NCBI RefSeq assembly: GCF_001575205.1 | Contig: NZ_LSRE01000009.1 | Location: forward strand, 1 to 64,000 | DNA: 64,000 bases | DNA from: Tsukamurella pseudospumae | GTDB taxonomy: Bacteria > Actinomycetota > Actinomycetes > Mycobacteriales > Mycobacteriaceae | Direction of reading: 5' to 3' | In this document: in pieces, positions 52,880-62,640 of the stretch | Position numbering within the stretch: the first letter of the stretch is position 1 | How the letters are laid out: every line of letters starts with the position of its first letter | Notes under the pieces: generated by a model | What the model was told of the DNA's origin: nothing | Databases searched by the model: none | Seen by the model: the letters and a program-made list of their open reading frames with translations, nothing else | Made by a program: the position numbers and the translations under genes

Positions 52880-54721
52880 ATGACGTCAGCCACCATTCCC
52901 GGTCTCGAGGGGGATCTCCCCACGAAGCACGCGCAGCTCATCGAGTGGGTGCGAGAGGTCGCCGAGCTCACGCAGCCCGACCGCGTGGTGTGGGCCGACG
53001 GCTCCGATGAGGAGTGGGATCGTCTCACGTCCGAGATGGTGGCGGCCGGCACGTTCACCAAGCTGAACGAGGACAAGAAGCCCAACTCCTTCCTCGCGCT
53101 CTCGGATCCGGCGGACGTGGCGCGCGTGGAGTCGCGCACCTACATCTGTTCGGAGACCAAGGAGGCCGCCGGCCCCACGAACAACTGGATGCGCCCCGCC
53201 GAGATGCGCGCCACCATGACGGATCTCTACCGCGGCTGCATGCAGGGCCGCACCATGTACGTGGTGCCCTTCTGCATGGGCCCGCTGGGTGCCGACGATC
53301 CGAAGCTGGGCGTCGAGCTCACCGACAGCGAGTACGTGGTCGTCTCGATGAAGATCATGACCCGCATGGGCCAGTCCGTCCTCGACAAGCTCGGTGACGA
53401 GGGCTTCTTCGTCAAGGGCATCCACTCCGTGGGCGCGCCGCTCGCGCCGGGCGAGGCCGACGTGCCGTGGCCCTGCAGCGAGACCAAGTACATCACCCAC
53501 TTCCCCGAGACCCGCGAGATCTGGTCGTACGGATCGGGCTACGGCGGCAACGCGCTGCTGGGCAAGAAGTGCTACGCGCTGCGCATCGCCTCGGCCATGG
53601 CGCACGACGAGGGCTGGCTCGCCGAGCACATGCTCATCCTGAAGCTGATCTCGCCGGAGGACAAGGTCTACTTCGTCGCCGCCGCGTTCCCGTCGGCCTG
53701 CGGCAAGACCAACCTCGCGATGATCCAGCCCACCCTCCCGGGCTGGCGCGCGGAGACCGTCGGTGACGACATCGCCTGGATGCGCTTCGGCAAGGACGGC
53801 CGCCTCTACGCGGTGAACCCGGAGTTCGGCTTCTTCGGCGTCGCCCCGGGTACGTCGAAGGACTCGAACCCGAACGCCATGAAGACGATCGAGGCCGGCA
53901 ACACCATCTTCACCAACGTCGCCAAGACCGACGGTGGCGATGTCTGGTGGGAGGGCATGTCCGCAGCCCCGCAGCACCTCACGGACTGGAAGGGCCAGGA
54001 CTGGGAGTCCAGCTCGGCCGAGAACGAGGACGGTGCGGTCACCGTCGCAGCGCACCCGAACTCGCGCTACACCACTCCGATGTCGCAGTGCCCGTCGATC
54101 GCCCCCGAGTGGGATGATCCGCAGGGCGTGCCGATCTCGGCCATCCTCTTCGGTGGCCGCCGCAAGACGACGGTGCCCCTGGTCACCCAGGCCCGGGACT
54201 GGAAGCACGGCGTGTTCATGGGTGCCACCGTGGGCTCCGAGCAGACCGCCGCCGCCGAGGGCAAGGTGGGCACCGTCCGCCGCGATCCGATGGCGATGCT
54301 GCCCTTCCTGGGCTACAACGTGGGCGACTACTTCGAGCACTGGCTCGAGATCGGCAAGCAGGCCGACGAGTCCAAGCTGCCGAAGGTGTTCTACGTCAAC
54401 TGGTTCCGTCGTGGTGAGGACAAGCGCTTCCTGTGGCCCGGATTCGGTGAGAACAGCCGCGTGCTCAAGTGGATCGTCGATCGCATCGAGGGCAACGCCG
54501 CGGGCAAGGAGACGCCGATCGGTATCGTCGCGACGCCGGAGGAGCTGGACCTCACCGGTCTGGACACGCCGGTCGAGGATGTCGCCGAGGCCCTCGCCGT
54601 CAACGTCGACGAGTGGCGCGGTGAGCTGCCGTCGATCGACGAGTGGTTCGGCTTCGTCGGTGAGAAGCTGCCCACCGGGCTGAAGGACGAGCTGGACGCG
54701 CTCAAGCAGCGTCTGGGCTGA
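52880..54721 (+). CDS. pckA: Phosphoenolpyruvate carboxykinase (GTP)
   Basis: This 613-aa enzyme converts oxaloacetate and GTP to phosphoenolpyruvate and CO2, opening gluconeogenesis. The GTP-type signature F-P-S-A-C-G-K-T-N (about residues 269-277) contains the catalytic Cys and P-loop Lys. The family segments W-x-Y-G-S-G-Y-G-G-N and E-G-x-S-A-A-P are also present. ATG 52880 follows a GGAG site by 9 bp; another ATG lies 9 bp upstream. Its position after the mmpL3 block matches M. tuberculosis Rv0211. A hairpin follows the stop. Confidence 0.95.
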   Translation: MTSATIPGLEGDLPTKHAQLIEWVREVAELTQPDRVVWADGSDEEWDRLTSEMVAAGTFTKLNEDKKPNSFLALSDPADVARVESRTYICSETKEAAGPTNNWMRPAEMRATMTDLYRGCMQGRTMYVVPFCMGPLGADDPKLGVELTDSEYVVVSMKIMTRMGQSVLDKLGDEGFFVKGIHSVGAPLAPGEADVPWPCSETKYITHFPETREIWSYGSGYGGNALLGKKCYALRIASAMAHDEGWLAEHMLILKLISPEDKVYFVAAAFPSACGKTNLAMIQPTLPGWRAETVGDDIAWMRFGKDGRLYAVNPEFGFFGVAPGTSKDSNPNAMKTIEAGNTIFTNVAKTDGGDVWWEGMSAAPQHLTDWKGQDWESSSAENEDGAVTVAAHPNSRYTTPMSQCPSIAPEWDDPQGVPISAILFGGRRKTTVPLVTQARDWKHGVFMGATVGSEQTAAAEGKVGTVRRDPMAMLPFLGYNVGDYFEHWLEIGKQADESKLPKVFYVNWFRRGEDKRFLWPGFGENSRVLKWIVDRIEGNAAGKETPIGIVATPEELDLTGLDTPVEDVAEALAVNVDEWRGELPSIDEWFGFVGEKLPTGLKDELDALKQRLG

Positions 54722-54743
54722 GCCCCCGGTCGCTCCGCGACAC

Positions 54744-54781
54744 GCACTGCGCCCTCGCTGTTCTCGGCGGGGGCGCAGTGC
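54744..54781 (+). terminator. Hairpin after pckA
   Basis: An 11-bp stem (54744-54754 with 54771-54781) encloses a 16-nt loop 22 bp after pckA. The word CACTGCGCCC of its left arm appears again near 54826. Confidence 0.65.
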
Positions 54782-55235
54782 TGTCCGGCGGGCGGCCGCG
54801 ATCGGTGCGGCGATGGCAAAGGACACTGCGCCCGGGTGCGGTCGCGACGGCTGCGGCAAGCGGTCGATCCGGTGTTCGCGACCGCGTGATGAGCGCGGTT
54901 GTCCGATGTGATCGAAAAATTACTGATGCGAAATAGATCGCACTTCACGGTGCGGAACAACGTTGCAGAACGTGCCCTTTCCGGGTTGTGGTCGCGTTCG
55001 CATCGTGTCGTTATCGTTACCCCGGTTTCCTGGATAACCTCCTGTGACTCGTGTTTCCTCAGAGGTGGGTCGAGTTCTGTAGGCGGAGAAAGCACCTCCG
55101 AGTTCCGTTTGTCTTCAAGGCATCTCAAGCATGCGCCGCGCTCCGCGGGGAGTTGCGGCGATCGGTCGTGTCCGCATTCCGATACTCGCCCGCCCGAAGG
55201 AATGGTCGTTGCGCGAATGGAGAACGGGAGAGTTC
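54782..55235. other. Long intergenic leader with an AT-richer promoter zone
   Basis: No gene is evident. From about 54895 to 55130 the base composition drops well below the local average, with runs such as GATCGAAAAATTACTGATG. This is likely the promoter and 5' leader of the secreted Gly-rich protein. Short open frames here lack ribosome sites. Confidence 0.5.
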
Positions 55236-56351
55236 ATGTCCAGGTATCAAGGGCGGCATCGTAGGAACAATCGGACCGCGGTATCGGTGACGCGGATGAC
55301 CGCGTCGGCGGCCGCCGCCGTGGCGGTGGGCTCGATCTGGCTCGGTGCGGGCGCCGCGCAGGCCGGTGGCGACCCGGCGAAGCCCCCCGCTCCGGTGCAG
55401 CCGGGTGTACCGGGCGCCGGGAACGCGAACGGCGGCACGGCCGCCGGCAGCGGTACCGCGGGCGCGGGGCGCACCACGGGTGCCGGACGTGCGACCGGAG
55501 CCGGGGCCGGGGCCGGTGTCGCGGGCCGTGGCGGCGGAGCGGGCACTGCCGGCGGCGGAAACATCGCGCCGCAAGGCGGTTCCGGCGCGCCGGGCGCAGG
55601 CACGCCGAGGGGTGCCGGCCAGGGCGGCGCCCCGGCACAGGCCGCTCCGGCCCGCGTCGGCGGCCCGACCGCCGGAGGCCCGAACGGCGGCGGTGCGAAC
55701 GGCGGCGGTGCGAACGGCGGCGGTGCGAACGGCGGCGGTGCGAACCGTGTGGGCGGTTCGACAGGCGCGAACTCCGCGAACGGGACCGGTTCCGGCTCGG
55801 GGGGTGCGGGTTCGGCGGACGGCCGCGGGACGGGTGCCGTAGCACCACGCGTTGCCGGCGTGAACGGCACTGGTGGCACGAACGCGACCGGTGGCACGAA
55901 CGGGACCGGCGGCGCGCCCGGCGCGAACGCGGGTGGAACGGGCCGGGCGACGGCACCGTCGGGCGGAGCGAACAGGGCGGTTCCCGCCGGCACCACGGGC
56001 GCCGCCGAGGGCGCACCGTCGGGCTCCGGTTCCGCACCGGACACGACCGTCCGGACCACCGCAGGAGCGGACGCGGCGAGCGGGGCGGCGTCGTCGCCCG
56101 GCTCGGACCGCGAGACGTCCGGAGCGTCGGTCGGTGCGCGAACCGCCGGTGCGGCCACGGAATCCGGCACGGGAACGGCGGGCGGCGGCGCGTCCACCTC
56201 GGGCTCGGGCTCGACCTCCGGCTCCGGTTCGACGTCCGGCGCGGGAGCGGCATCACCCTCGATCCCGAGCGTGTCCGCGGGCTCGGAGTCGGGCGGCTCG
56301 TCCGGTGGTGGCCTGGTCGGCTCGCTGCTGGACGCGCTCCCGATCCTCTGA
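55236..56351 (+). CDS. Secreted low-complexity Gly/Ala/Thr/Ser-rich protein
   Basis: The 371-aa protein has an Arg-rich N-region, a hydrophobic signal helix (about 18-45) and a cleavage site near A-Q-A. The mature part is almost entirely Gly, Ala, Thr, Ser, Pro, Asn and Arg with no Cys. It contains a fourfold perfect 15-bp repeat (GGANG-type) at 55686-55745 and further Gly-Thr-Asn repeats near 55860-55940. The C-terminus is Ser/Gly-rich and ends in a short hydrophobic L-V-G-S-L-L-D-A-L-P-I-L. It could be a surface or matrix protein. ATG 55236 has a GGGAGA site about 5 bp upstream. Confidence 0.72.
   Translation: MSRYQGRHRRNNRTAVSVTRMTASAAAAVAVGSIWLGAGAAQAGGDPAKPPAPVQPGVPGAGNANGGTAAGSGTAGAGRTTGAGRATGAGAGAGVAGRGGGAGTAGGGNIAPQGGSGAPGAGTPRGAGQGGAPAQAAPARVGGPTAGGPNGGGANGGGANGGGANGGGANRVGGSTGANSANGTGSGSGGAGSADGRGTGAVAPRVAGVNGTGGTNATGGTNGTGGAPGANAGGTGRATAPSGGANRAVPAGTTGAAEGAPSGSGSAPDTTVRTTAGADAASGAASSPGSDRETSGASVGARTAGAATESGTGTAGGGASTSGSGSTSGSGSTSGAGAASPSIPSVSAGSESGGSSGGGLVGSLLDALPIL
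55686..55745 (+). repeat. Four tandem copies of a 15-bp unit
   Basis: The unit GGCGGCGGTGCGAAC is repeated four times without mismatch inside the Gly-rich secreted protein gene, encoding G-G-G-A-N. Its perfection suggests recent expansion by slippage. Confidence 0.9.
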
Positions 56352-56372
56352 CCGACGGTGCCCCGGGCCCCG

Positions 56373-57296
56373 TCAGGACGCCCGGGGCGCGGTGAGCTCG
56401 GAGAGGATGTCGCGCAAGGTGTCCGCCACCGTCATCACCGATCGGCGGCGCAGCGCTTCGGGGCGGGCGAGCACGTCGATCGTGCGGACGGCGGCGACGC
56501 CGCGCAGCGGCCGCAGCACCAGGCCGGGCGCGAGCGCCTGCCGCGCGGTGTACCGGGGCAGCAGCCCGATCACGCCGCCGGCGGCCACGAGTGCGGCGAC
56601 GGCGGACTAGTCGTTGATCCGGTGCACCACCTGCGCCGGACGGCCGGTCACAGCGACCACCGCGGCCAGCACGTCGGCGGGGGAGTAGCCGGCGCGGCTG
56701 GTGACCCACGGCTCGTCCGCGACATCCGCGGGCAGCAGGGCGTCGCGGGCGGCGAGCGGGTGCTCGGCGGGGAGCGCCACGTCGAGCGCCTCTTCGATCA
56801 TCGGGAGCACCGACACCCGATCCTGCGGCCACGCGGGCCCGTTCGTCATCCGATGGGCGAGCACGAGGTCGTACCGTGCGGTGAGCGCAGGGAACTCCTG
56901 CTGGGAGACGTCCTCGTCCGACAGGCGCAGGTGCGGCACTCCGTCGGTGCCCGGCGGCAGGCGGTCGACGAGCCGTGAGAACACCGCGTGGCCGGCGCTG
57001 TGGAAGGCACTGAGCGCGACCGTGCCCGCCGGGTCGTCGTGGAAGGCGCCGATGGCGGCGCGCGCGTCGGCCATCGCTCGGATCACGGACGCGCCCGCGT
57101 CGGCGAGGACCCGCCCGGCGTCGGTGAGCACGAGGTTGCGGCCCTCGCGGCGCGTCAGAGGCACGTCCACGCTGCGTTGCAGTAGCGCGAGCTGCTGCGA
57201 CACCGCCGACGGGGTGATCAGCATGGCATCGGCCACCGCGCGCACGCTCCCGAGATCGCCCAGCTCGCGCAGCACCCGCAGCTGCCGAATATCCAT
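56373..57296 (-). pseudogene. LysR-family regulator interrupted by an in-frame amber codon
   Basis: Read on the minus strand, residues 1-229 give a LysR HTH (S-A-V-S-Q-Q-L at about 30) and most of the effector-binding domain. Then TAG at 56609-56607 interrupts the frame, which continues without shift for 77 codons to a TGA at 56373. The residues after the stop (S-A-V-A-A-L-V-A-A-G-G-V-I-G-L-L-P) are typical of the LysR C-terminal lobe, and a Tyr (TAC) is expected at the amber position. So one base change has split the gene, unless it is a sequence error or the codon is read through. It is divergent from tdh-kbl, its probable target. Confidence 0.82.
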
Positions 57297-57369
57297 GAAG
57301 TGAATCCTTAACTATCGGATCAGTAGATGGTCATTGTTCTTCATCCTCGCTCGCTGTGCAATGGAACCC

Positions 57370-58416
57370 ATGAAGGCACTGTTCAAGTCCGCGCGCGGCC
57401 CCGGACTGGAATTCGTCGACCGTCCGGAGCCGGAGGCCGGTCCGGACGAGGTCAAGATCCGCGTCATGGCGACGGGGATCTGCGGGACGGATCTGCACAT
57501 CCTCGGCTGGGACGCCTGGGCCGACGGTGCCGTTGCCGCGCCGCTCATCCCGGGGCACGAGTTCTACGGCGAGGTCGTCGCCGTGGGCGCCGGAGTCCGG
57601 GAGGTCCTCGTCGGGGACCGGGTGTCCGGGGAGGGACACGTCGTCTGCGGCGTGTGCCGCAACTGTCGCGCCGGTCGGCGGCAGATGTGCATCCGCACCC
57701 GGTCCGTCGGCGTGCAGCGCGACGGTGCCTTCGCCGAGTACGTGGTGATCCCCGAGACCAACGTGTGGGTGCACCGCGATCCCGCGATCACGCCCGAGCT
57801 GGGCGCGGTCTTCGACCCACTCGGCAACGCCGTGCACACGGCGCTGAGCTTCCCGCTCGTGGGCGAGGACGTGCTCATCACCGGCGCCGGGCCGATCGGT
57901 CTGATGGCGATCGGTGTGGCGCGGCACGCCGGCGCGAACCGGATCGCGATCACCGATGTCTCCGAACCCCGCCTGGCACTGGCCCGCTCGCTGGGTGCCG
58001 ATCTGGCGGTGGACGTCTCGCGGCAGCGGATCGCCGATGCGCAGCGCGAGCTCGGGCTCACCGAGGGCTTCGACGTCGGGTTCGAGATGTCCGGGCATCC
58101 CACGGCGCTCCCGGAGATGATCGACAACATGAACCACGGCGGCCGGATCGCGATGCTGGGGCTGCCCAGCGGCGCGATCGACATCGACTGGGGCAAGGTG
58201 GTCACGCACATGCTCACGCTCACCGGGATCTACGGCCGCGAGATGTACGAGACCTGGTACGCGATGAGCGCGATGCTCTCGTCGAACCACGCCCTCCGCG
58301 CCGGGATCGAATCGCTGGTCACCGACGTGCTGCCCGCCGCGCAGTGGGAGCGCGCCTTCGAGACCGCCCGCGCCGGCACCGGCGGCAAGGTGGTGCTCGA
58401 CTGGACCGGGGTCTGA
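57370..58416 (+). CDS. tdh: L-threonine 3-dehydrogenase
   Basis: The 348-aa zinc-dependent medium-chain dehydrogenase has catalytic-zinc ligands in G-I-C-G-T-D and G-H-E, a structural-zinc Cys cluster (C-G-V-C-x-x-C with a further Cys) and the Rossmann motif G-A-G-P-I-G. It oxidises threonine to 2-amino-3-ketobutyrate with NAD. The kbl gene 68 bp downstream encodes the next enzyme. The start M-K-A-L-F matches the family; an in-frame ATG lies 9 bp upstream. The divergent LysR gene is broken. Confidence 0.92.
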   Translation: MKALFKSARGPGLEFVDRPEPEAGPDEVKIRVMATGICGTDLHILGWDAWADGAVAAPLIPGHEFYGEVVAVGAGVREVLVGDRVSGEGHVVCGVCRNCRAGRRQMCIRTRSVGVQRDGAFAEYVVIPETNVWVHRDPAITPELGAVFDPLGNAVHTALSFPLVGEDVLITGAGPIGLMAIGVARHAGANRIAITDVSEPRLALARSLGADLAVDVSRQRIADAQRELGLTEGFDVGFEMSGHPTALPEMIDNMNHGGRIAMLGLPSGAIDIDWGKVVTHMLTLTGIYGREMYETWYAMSAMLSSNHALRAGIESLVTDVLPAAQWERAFETARAGTGGKVVLDWTGV

Positions 58417-58484
58417 CCGCGTCGCCCTGATCTCCGATCCGTACCGACCAGCCCGCACCATGATCCGATCCGGAAGGACCCCAC

Positions 58485-59687
58485 ATGTATTCGACGATGC
58501 GTGATCAGCTCCGCAGTGAGCTCGACGAGATCCGCGCCGCGGGCACGTTCAAGAACGAGCGGCACATCGACTCGCCGCAGTCGGGCCGCATCGCCGCGGG
58601 TCGCCTCGGCGAGCCCGCCGTGGACGTGCTCAACTTCTGCGCCAACAACTACCTCGGCCTCGCGGACCACCCGGACGTGATCGCCGCCGCCAAGCAGGCG
58701 ATGGACGACCGCGGCTTCGGCATGGCCTCCGTGCGGTTCATCTGCGGCACACAGGATCTGCACCTCGAGCTGGAGGCCGCGGTCTCCGCGTTCCTCGGCA
58801 CCGAGGACACGATCCTCTTCTCCAGCTGCTTCGACGCCAACGGCGGCGTCTTCGAGTCGCTGTTCGGTCCCGAGGACGCGATCGTCTCGGACGCGCTCAA
58901 CCACGCGTCGATCATCGACGGGATCCGGCTGTCCAAGGCGCGGCGTTATCGCTACGCCAATCGCGACATGGCGGACCTCGAGGCCAAGCTGACTGAGGCC
59001 ACCACCGGCGACGCGCCCGCGCGGAGGATCATCGTGGTCACCGACGGCGTCTTCTCCATGGACGGCTACCTCGCGCCGTTGCGTGAGATCTGCGACCTGG
59101 CGGAGCGTTTCGGCGCGCTCGTGATGGTCGACGACTCGCACGCCGTCGGGTTCATGGGCGGCACCGGCGCCGGCACTCCCGAGCACGCCGGCGTGGGCGA
59201 CCGCGTCGACGTCTACACCGGCACCTTCGGCAAAGCGCTCGGCGGCGCGTCCGGTGGCTACGTCTCCGGCCGCTCCGAGATCGTGGCGATGCTGCGGCAG
59301 AAGGCCCGGCCCTACCTGTTCTCGAACTCGCTCGCGCCCGCGATCGTCGCGGCCACGCTGCGGGCGCTGGAGCTGGTCCGCGACTCGGCTGAACTGCGGA
59401 ACCGGCTCGTGGACAACGCCTCCCTGTTCCGCCGCCGGATGACGGAGGAGGGCTTCGAGCTGCTCGACGGCGAGCACGCCATCATCCCCGTCATGTTCGG
59501 CGACGCCGCCCTCGCGGCGCGGGTGGCCGATGCGATGCTCGAGCACGGCGTGTACGTCACCGCGTTCAGCTACCCGGTGGTGCCGCAGGGCGCGGCCCGG
59601 ATCCGCGTCCAGCTCTCCGCTGCCCACACCGCCGACGACATCGAGCGGTGCGTGCAGGCCTTCGTCGCGGGACGCGCCGCCGCCTGA
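58485..59687 (+). CDS. kbl: 2-amino-3-ketobutyrate CoA ligase (glycine C-acetyltransferase)
   Basis: The 400-aa PLP enzyme of the alpha-oxoamine synthase family has the Schiff-base Lys in T-F-G-K-A-L-G-G-A, the D-D-S-H-A-x-G cofactor motif and the N-N-Y-L-G-L-A entry. It cleaves 2-amino-3-ketobutyrate with CoA to glycine and acetyl-CoA. Together with Tdh this forms the threonine degradation pathway. A GGAAGGA site precedes the ATG. Confidence 0.94.
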   Translation: MYSTMRDQLRSELDEIRAAGTFKNERHIDSPQSGRIAAGRLGEPAVDVLNFCANNYLGLADHPDVIAAAKQAMDDRGFGMASVRFICGTQDLHLELEAAVSAFLGTEDTILFSSCFDANGGVFESLFGPEDAIVSDALNHASIIDGIRLSKARRYRYANRDMADLEAKLTEATTGDAPARRIIVVTDGVFSMDGYLAPLREICDLAERFGALVMVDDSHAVGFMGGTGAGTPEHAGVGDRVDVYTGTFGKALGGASGGYVSGRSEIVAMLRQKARPYLFSNSLAPAIVAATLRALELVRDSAELRNRLVDNASLFRRRMTEEGFELLDGEHAIIPVMFGDAALAARVADAMLEHGVYVTAFSYPVVPQGAARIRVQLSAAHTADDIERCVQAFVAGRAAA

Positions 59688-59700
59688 TCGCGCCGGCGAC

Positions 59701-60702
59701 TCAGAGCCGGGCGTCGCGGCCGTAACGGCCGAACTCGAGCAGGATCAGCGCCGCCGCAACCCGTGCGACCTGGTGCGGGCGGAGCATGACGGCGCGCTCC
59801 TGGTCGAACGAGCGGTATTTACGCAGGTACCGGTAGAGCCGCTCGACGTGGAGCAGCGGGTCGAAGGCGTGCACCGCGCGCCGCGCGGCGGCCTTGAGCC
59901 GCGGGTGGTTCCGCAGCGTCGCGGAGTCGTCGGCGAACAGGTCGGGGAACGGTGCGAAGGCCAGCGAGACCCGCTTGTAGCCGTGATCCCGCGCCCACGC
60001 GACGGTCTCCAGCGTGAGCCGCTCGTCCACCCCGTTCGGCGAATTCCGGGCTCGCAGAGGCAGGTCCAGCGACAGGTCGTCCGGCCCGGCGGGGAGGTAC
60101 CGGTGCGCGGCGCAGACGGTGCCGTCCGGCCTCCGGGCGAGCGCGAACACGCCGTCGGGACGGGCACCGTCGAGCATGCGCCCGAGGATCATCGAGAAGC
60201 CCCGGCTCGGGTCGTGCCCGGCGAGGGCCTCCATCCGGCGGACGGCCTGCCGGTCCAGGTCGGTCACGTCGCCCTCCCGCACGATCTCGACGGTGACCCC
60301 CGCGTTGCGGGTGCGCGAGACCGCTTGGCGCAGGTTGCGGAACCGTCGACCGACGAGGTCGAAGGAGCACGCGTCGATGACCACGTCCCGTCCGATGGGT
60401 ACGGCCCGCAGGCCGTTCGCCTCCCAGCGTGGACGGTAGGCCTCGCCGGCGCCCAGCACCGCGATCGGGCGGTGCCCGGCGCGGCGCACGAACTCGTCGA
60501 TCGCCGCCGCGCGGGCCTCCGCAGTGAGGCCGACGGGGTCGCCGCCGGCGACGACCACGCCGAGCCGGATCGCGTACGCCACGAACGCATCTCCGCGCGG
60601 AGCGAACACGTGGTGCTTCTCGGGTCGCAGAGCGAACGGCGCGAGGGGGTCGCCGACCGCGCGGCCGACCAGCGATTCGACACTTCGATCATCGAATGAC
60701 AT
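59701..60702 (-). CDS. DUF2156 / LPG-synthetase C-terminal-type (GNAT-like) protein
   Basis: The 333-aa protein resembles the soluble phosphatidylglycerol lysyltransferase domain: paired GNAT-like folds, R-x-x-L-R-Q-A-V-x-R-x-x-x-A-G near residue 125 and a downstream W-A-R-D-H-G segment. It carries no membrane domain, so the lipid or peptide acceptor is unknown. The window also holds a separate YbhN-like flippase 32 kb away. ATG 60702 is chosen; a longer in-frame start is 33 bp upstream. Confidence 0.75.
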   Translation of the reverse strand: MSFDDRSVESLVGRAVGDPLAPFALRPEKHHVFAPRGDAFVAYAIRLGVVVAGGDPVGLTAEARAAAIDEFVRRAGHRPIAVLGAGEAYRPRWEANGLRAVPIGRDVVIDACSFDLVGRRFRNLRQAVSRTRNAGVTVEIVREGDVTDLDRQAVRRMEALAGHDPSRGFSMILGRMLDGARPDGVFALARRPDGTVCAAHRYLPAGPDDLSLDLPLRARNSPNGVDERLTLETVAWARDHGYKRVSLAFAPFPDLFADDSATLRNHPRLKAAARRAVHAFDPLLHVERLYRYLRKYRSFDQERAVMLRPHQVARVAAALILLEFGRYGRDARL

Positions 60703-60791
60703 ACGGACATTATGCGCCTCGACGGCGATATGCACCGATCGAGGAGAGGGACGTCACGCCGTGCGGTGGATGCCAAATGGCGTGCGCTCGT

Positions 60792-61943
60792 TCAGTCCGG
60801 GGGCGACCAGCGTTGGGGCAGGCGGAAGGCGCGGTCGAGCAGGCGATCGGGGGCCAGGCGCAGGGCCAGGTCCCGCGCGAAAGCCACACCTGGGGAATCC
60901 CATTGGCCGGCGGCGCCCAGCAGGTGGGCCTGCCGCGCGATGCGCTGGGTGCGGGGCCGTCGCGCCTTGTCGTAGGCGCTCAGCCGCGCGGGGACCTCGC
61001 GGGGATCGGGGTCGCTCGCCAGCGGCCGCAACAGTGATACCAGCACCGCGGCATCCTCGAGCGCCAGGTTCGCGCCCTGTCCGAGGGTGGGAGGCATGGC
61101 GTGTGCCGCGTCGCCGACCAGCGTCGCCTGGCCGCGCGAGTAGGTGCGCAGCGGGTGCGCGAGCCGCTCGGTGGGCTGGTACCCGGCCCGCGAGAGATCC
61201 GTGGCGGCGAGGATCTCGGGAATCGGATCGTGCCACGCGCCGTAGCGTTCGTGCAGCTCGCCGGGCTCGGGCAGGTCGTCAGCCTGCGAGGGCCGCACGG
61301 CGAACCAGTAGACCCTGCCGTCGCGCAGTGGCATGTACCCGAATCGTTCGCCCCGGCCGAAGGTCTCGCCACCGTCGGGCAGCACGACGGGGGTGTCGGT
61401 GATTCCGCGCCACGCCCCGTACCCGCAGTAGGCCGCGCCGGGGTCGCCCGCGTGGCTGCCCCGGACGCGGCTGCGGATGCCGTCCGCGCCGACGATGACG
61501 TGCGCGTCCTCCAGGAGGCCGCTCGGTCCGAGGTCGAGGGTGCCGGAGCTGAGCCCTTCCACGCGGATACCGGGCCGCACGGTGTCGGGGGCCAGGCCGC
61601 TGAGCAGGGCCCGGTGCAGGTCCGTGCGGTCGATCACGCGAAGGTCGGCGACGGTGGCGGGCGCGAACGCGGCGAGCATCGTCCCGTCCGCCCGCATGGT
61701 GCCGATCGGGACGGACGGCGGACCCTCGGCCAGGACGGCCCGCACGGGCTCCTCCAGGCCGAGCGAGCGCAGAGCCGCGAAACCGTTCGAGAACAGCGAC
61801 AGCCCGGACCCGCGGGGGAGGAAGCGCGCGGCCTGCTCGAGGACGATCACCTCCGCGCCGGCGCGCTGGAGGCCCGAGGCCGCCGCCAGGCCGCCGATGC
61901 CCGCGCCGACGACGGCGACGCGCAGCGAGTTCGTCCTCCACAT
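60792..61943 (-). CDS. FAD-dependent aromatic-ring monooxygenase (PheA/TetX-like)
   Basis: The 383-aa flavoprotein has the dinucleotide motif G-A-G-I-G-G (about 13-18), the acidic end of strand 2 (V-L-E-Q), the G-A-D-G-I-R-S-x-V-R motif and the second FAD site G-D-A-A-H-A-M-P-P. It belongs to the single-component monooxygenases that hydroxylate aromatic or related compounds with NAD(P)H and oxygen. The substrate is unknown. ATG 61943 is preferred because it places the FAD motif near the N-terminus. Confidence 0.88.
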   Translation of the reverse strand: MWRTNSLRVAVVGAGIGGLAAASGLQRAGAEVIVLEQAARFLPRGSGLSLFSNGFAALRSLGLEEPVRAVLAEGPPSVPIGTMRADGTMLAAFAPATVADLRVIDRTDLHRALLSGLAPDTVRPGIRVEGLSSGTLDLGPSGLLEDAHVIVGADGIRSRVRGSHAGDPGAAYCGYGAWRGITDTPVVLPDGGETFGRGERFGYMPLRDGRVYWFAVRPSQADDLPEPGELHERYGAWHDPIPEILAATDLSRAGYQPTERLAHPLRTYSRGQATLVGDAAHAMPPTLGQGANLALEDAAVLVSLLRPLASDPDPREVPARLSAYDKARRPRTQRIARQAHLLGAAGQWDSPGVAFARDLALRLAPDRLLDRAFRLPQRWSPPD

Positions 61944-62109
61944 GACCTCGACGCTAGTAGTCCGGACGCCTCCTGTCACCGAGGCGTGGGCCACGTGACA
62001 CGCCGTGTTGTCATAAGGGTGTCGTTGGTTTGAGATAGCACGTAGGCGCAGGCTATTCTGATACGTCCCTCCAAGGTTGAAACGAGGGCTGGAGTTCAAG
62101 GAGAGAGAC

Positions 62110-62640
62110 GTGGCCGTCGCCGACGAGTGGGAGATCTGGTTCCCCGATGCCTATGAGATCGGCGCGGAATCGGTGCGGTCGTTCGCGCGCGCCATCCGCA
62201 GCTGGGACGTCCCGTACGCCGCCAGTCGCGTGCTGCCCGACGATGTTGCGGTGCCGGCCACGATGCTCGGCGCGCCCATGCTGCAGGGCGCCTCGGCGCT
62301 CGTCGCCAAGGTGATACCCGGGTGCAACCTGTCGGCGATCATGCACGCCGGCCAGTCCTTCCGGTACCTGCGTCCGCTGCACGTCGGCGACGTCCTCAGC
62401 CTCGGCCTGCGTCTGACCTCGCACATCGTCAAGGCCGAGACGGACCTCGTCGTGGTCGAGTGCATGGTCTACGCCGACGGTGAGCCCTCGCTCGACGCGG
62501 AGATCTTCATCGTCCACAGCCAGCGCGAGACCGGTATCGACCTGGAGGCCGCCGACAGGCTGGCCGACGAGGTCATGATGACCGGCACCGGGCCGTCCAG
62601 CAGCGACGAGTACGCGGCGAACGTCGCGAGCTCGAGCTAG
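62110..62640 (+). CDS. Hot-dog-fold dehydratase-like protein (MaoC/HadA N-terminal type)
   Basis: The 176-aa protein has the hot-dog pattern seen in FAS1-like/HadA dehydratase N-terminal domains: an early Y-E-I-G-A-E-S-V-R-x-F-A-R-A-I segment, the helix region with H-A-G-Q-S-F-R-Y-x-R-P-L-H-V-G-D and a following antiparallel sheet. It probably binds an acyl-CoA; hydratase catalysis is uncertain because a MaoC-type Asp-x-x-x-x-His site is not obvious. GTG 62110 follows an AAGGAG site. Its stop shares CTAG with the eccA stop on the other strand. Confidence 0.72.
   Translation: MAVADEWEIWFPDAYEIGAESVRSFARAIRSWDVPYAASRVLPDDVAVPATMLGAPMLQGASALVAKVIPGCNLSAIMHAGQSFRYLRPLHVGDVLSLGLRLTSHIVKAETDLVVVECMVYADGEPSLDAEIFIVHSQRETGIDLEAADRLADEVMMTGTGPSSSDEYAANVASSS

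Noticed and set aside
55686-55745. Possible CRISPR-like array
   Set aside because: The repeats are perfect tandem 15-mers without spacers inside a coding frame.
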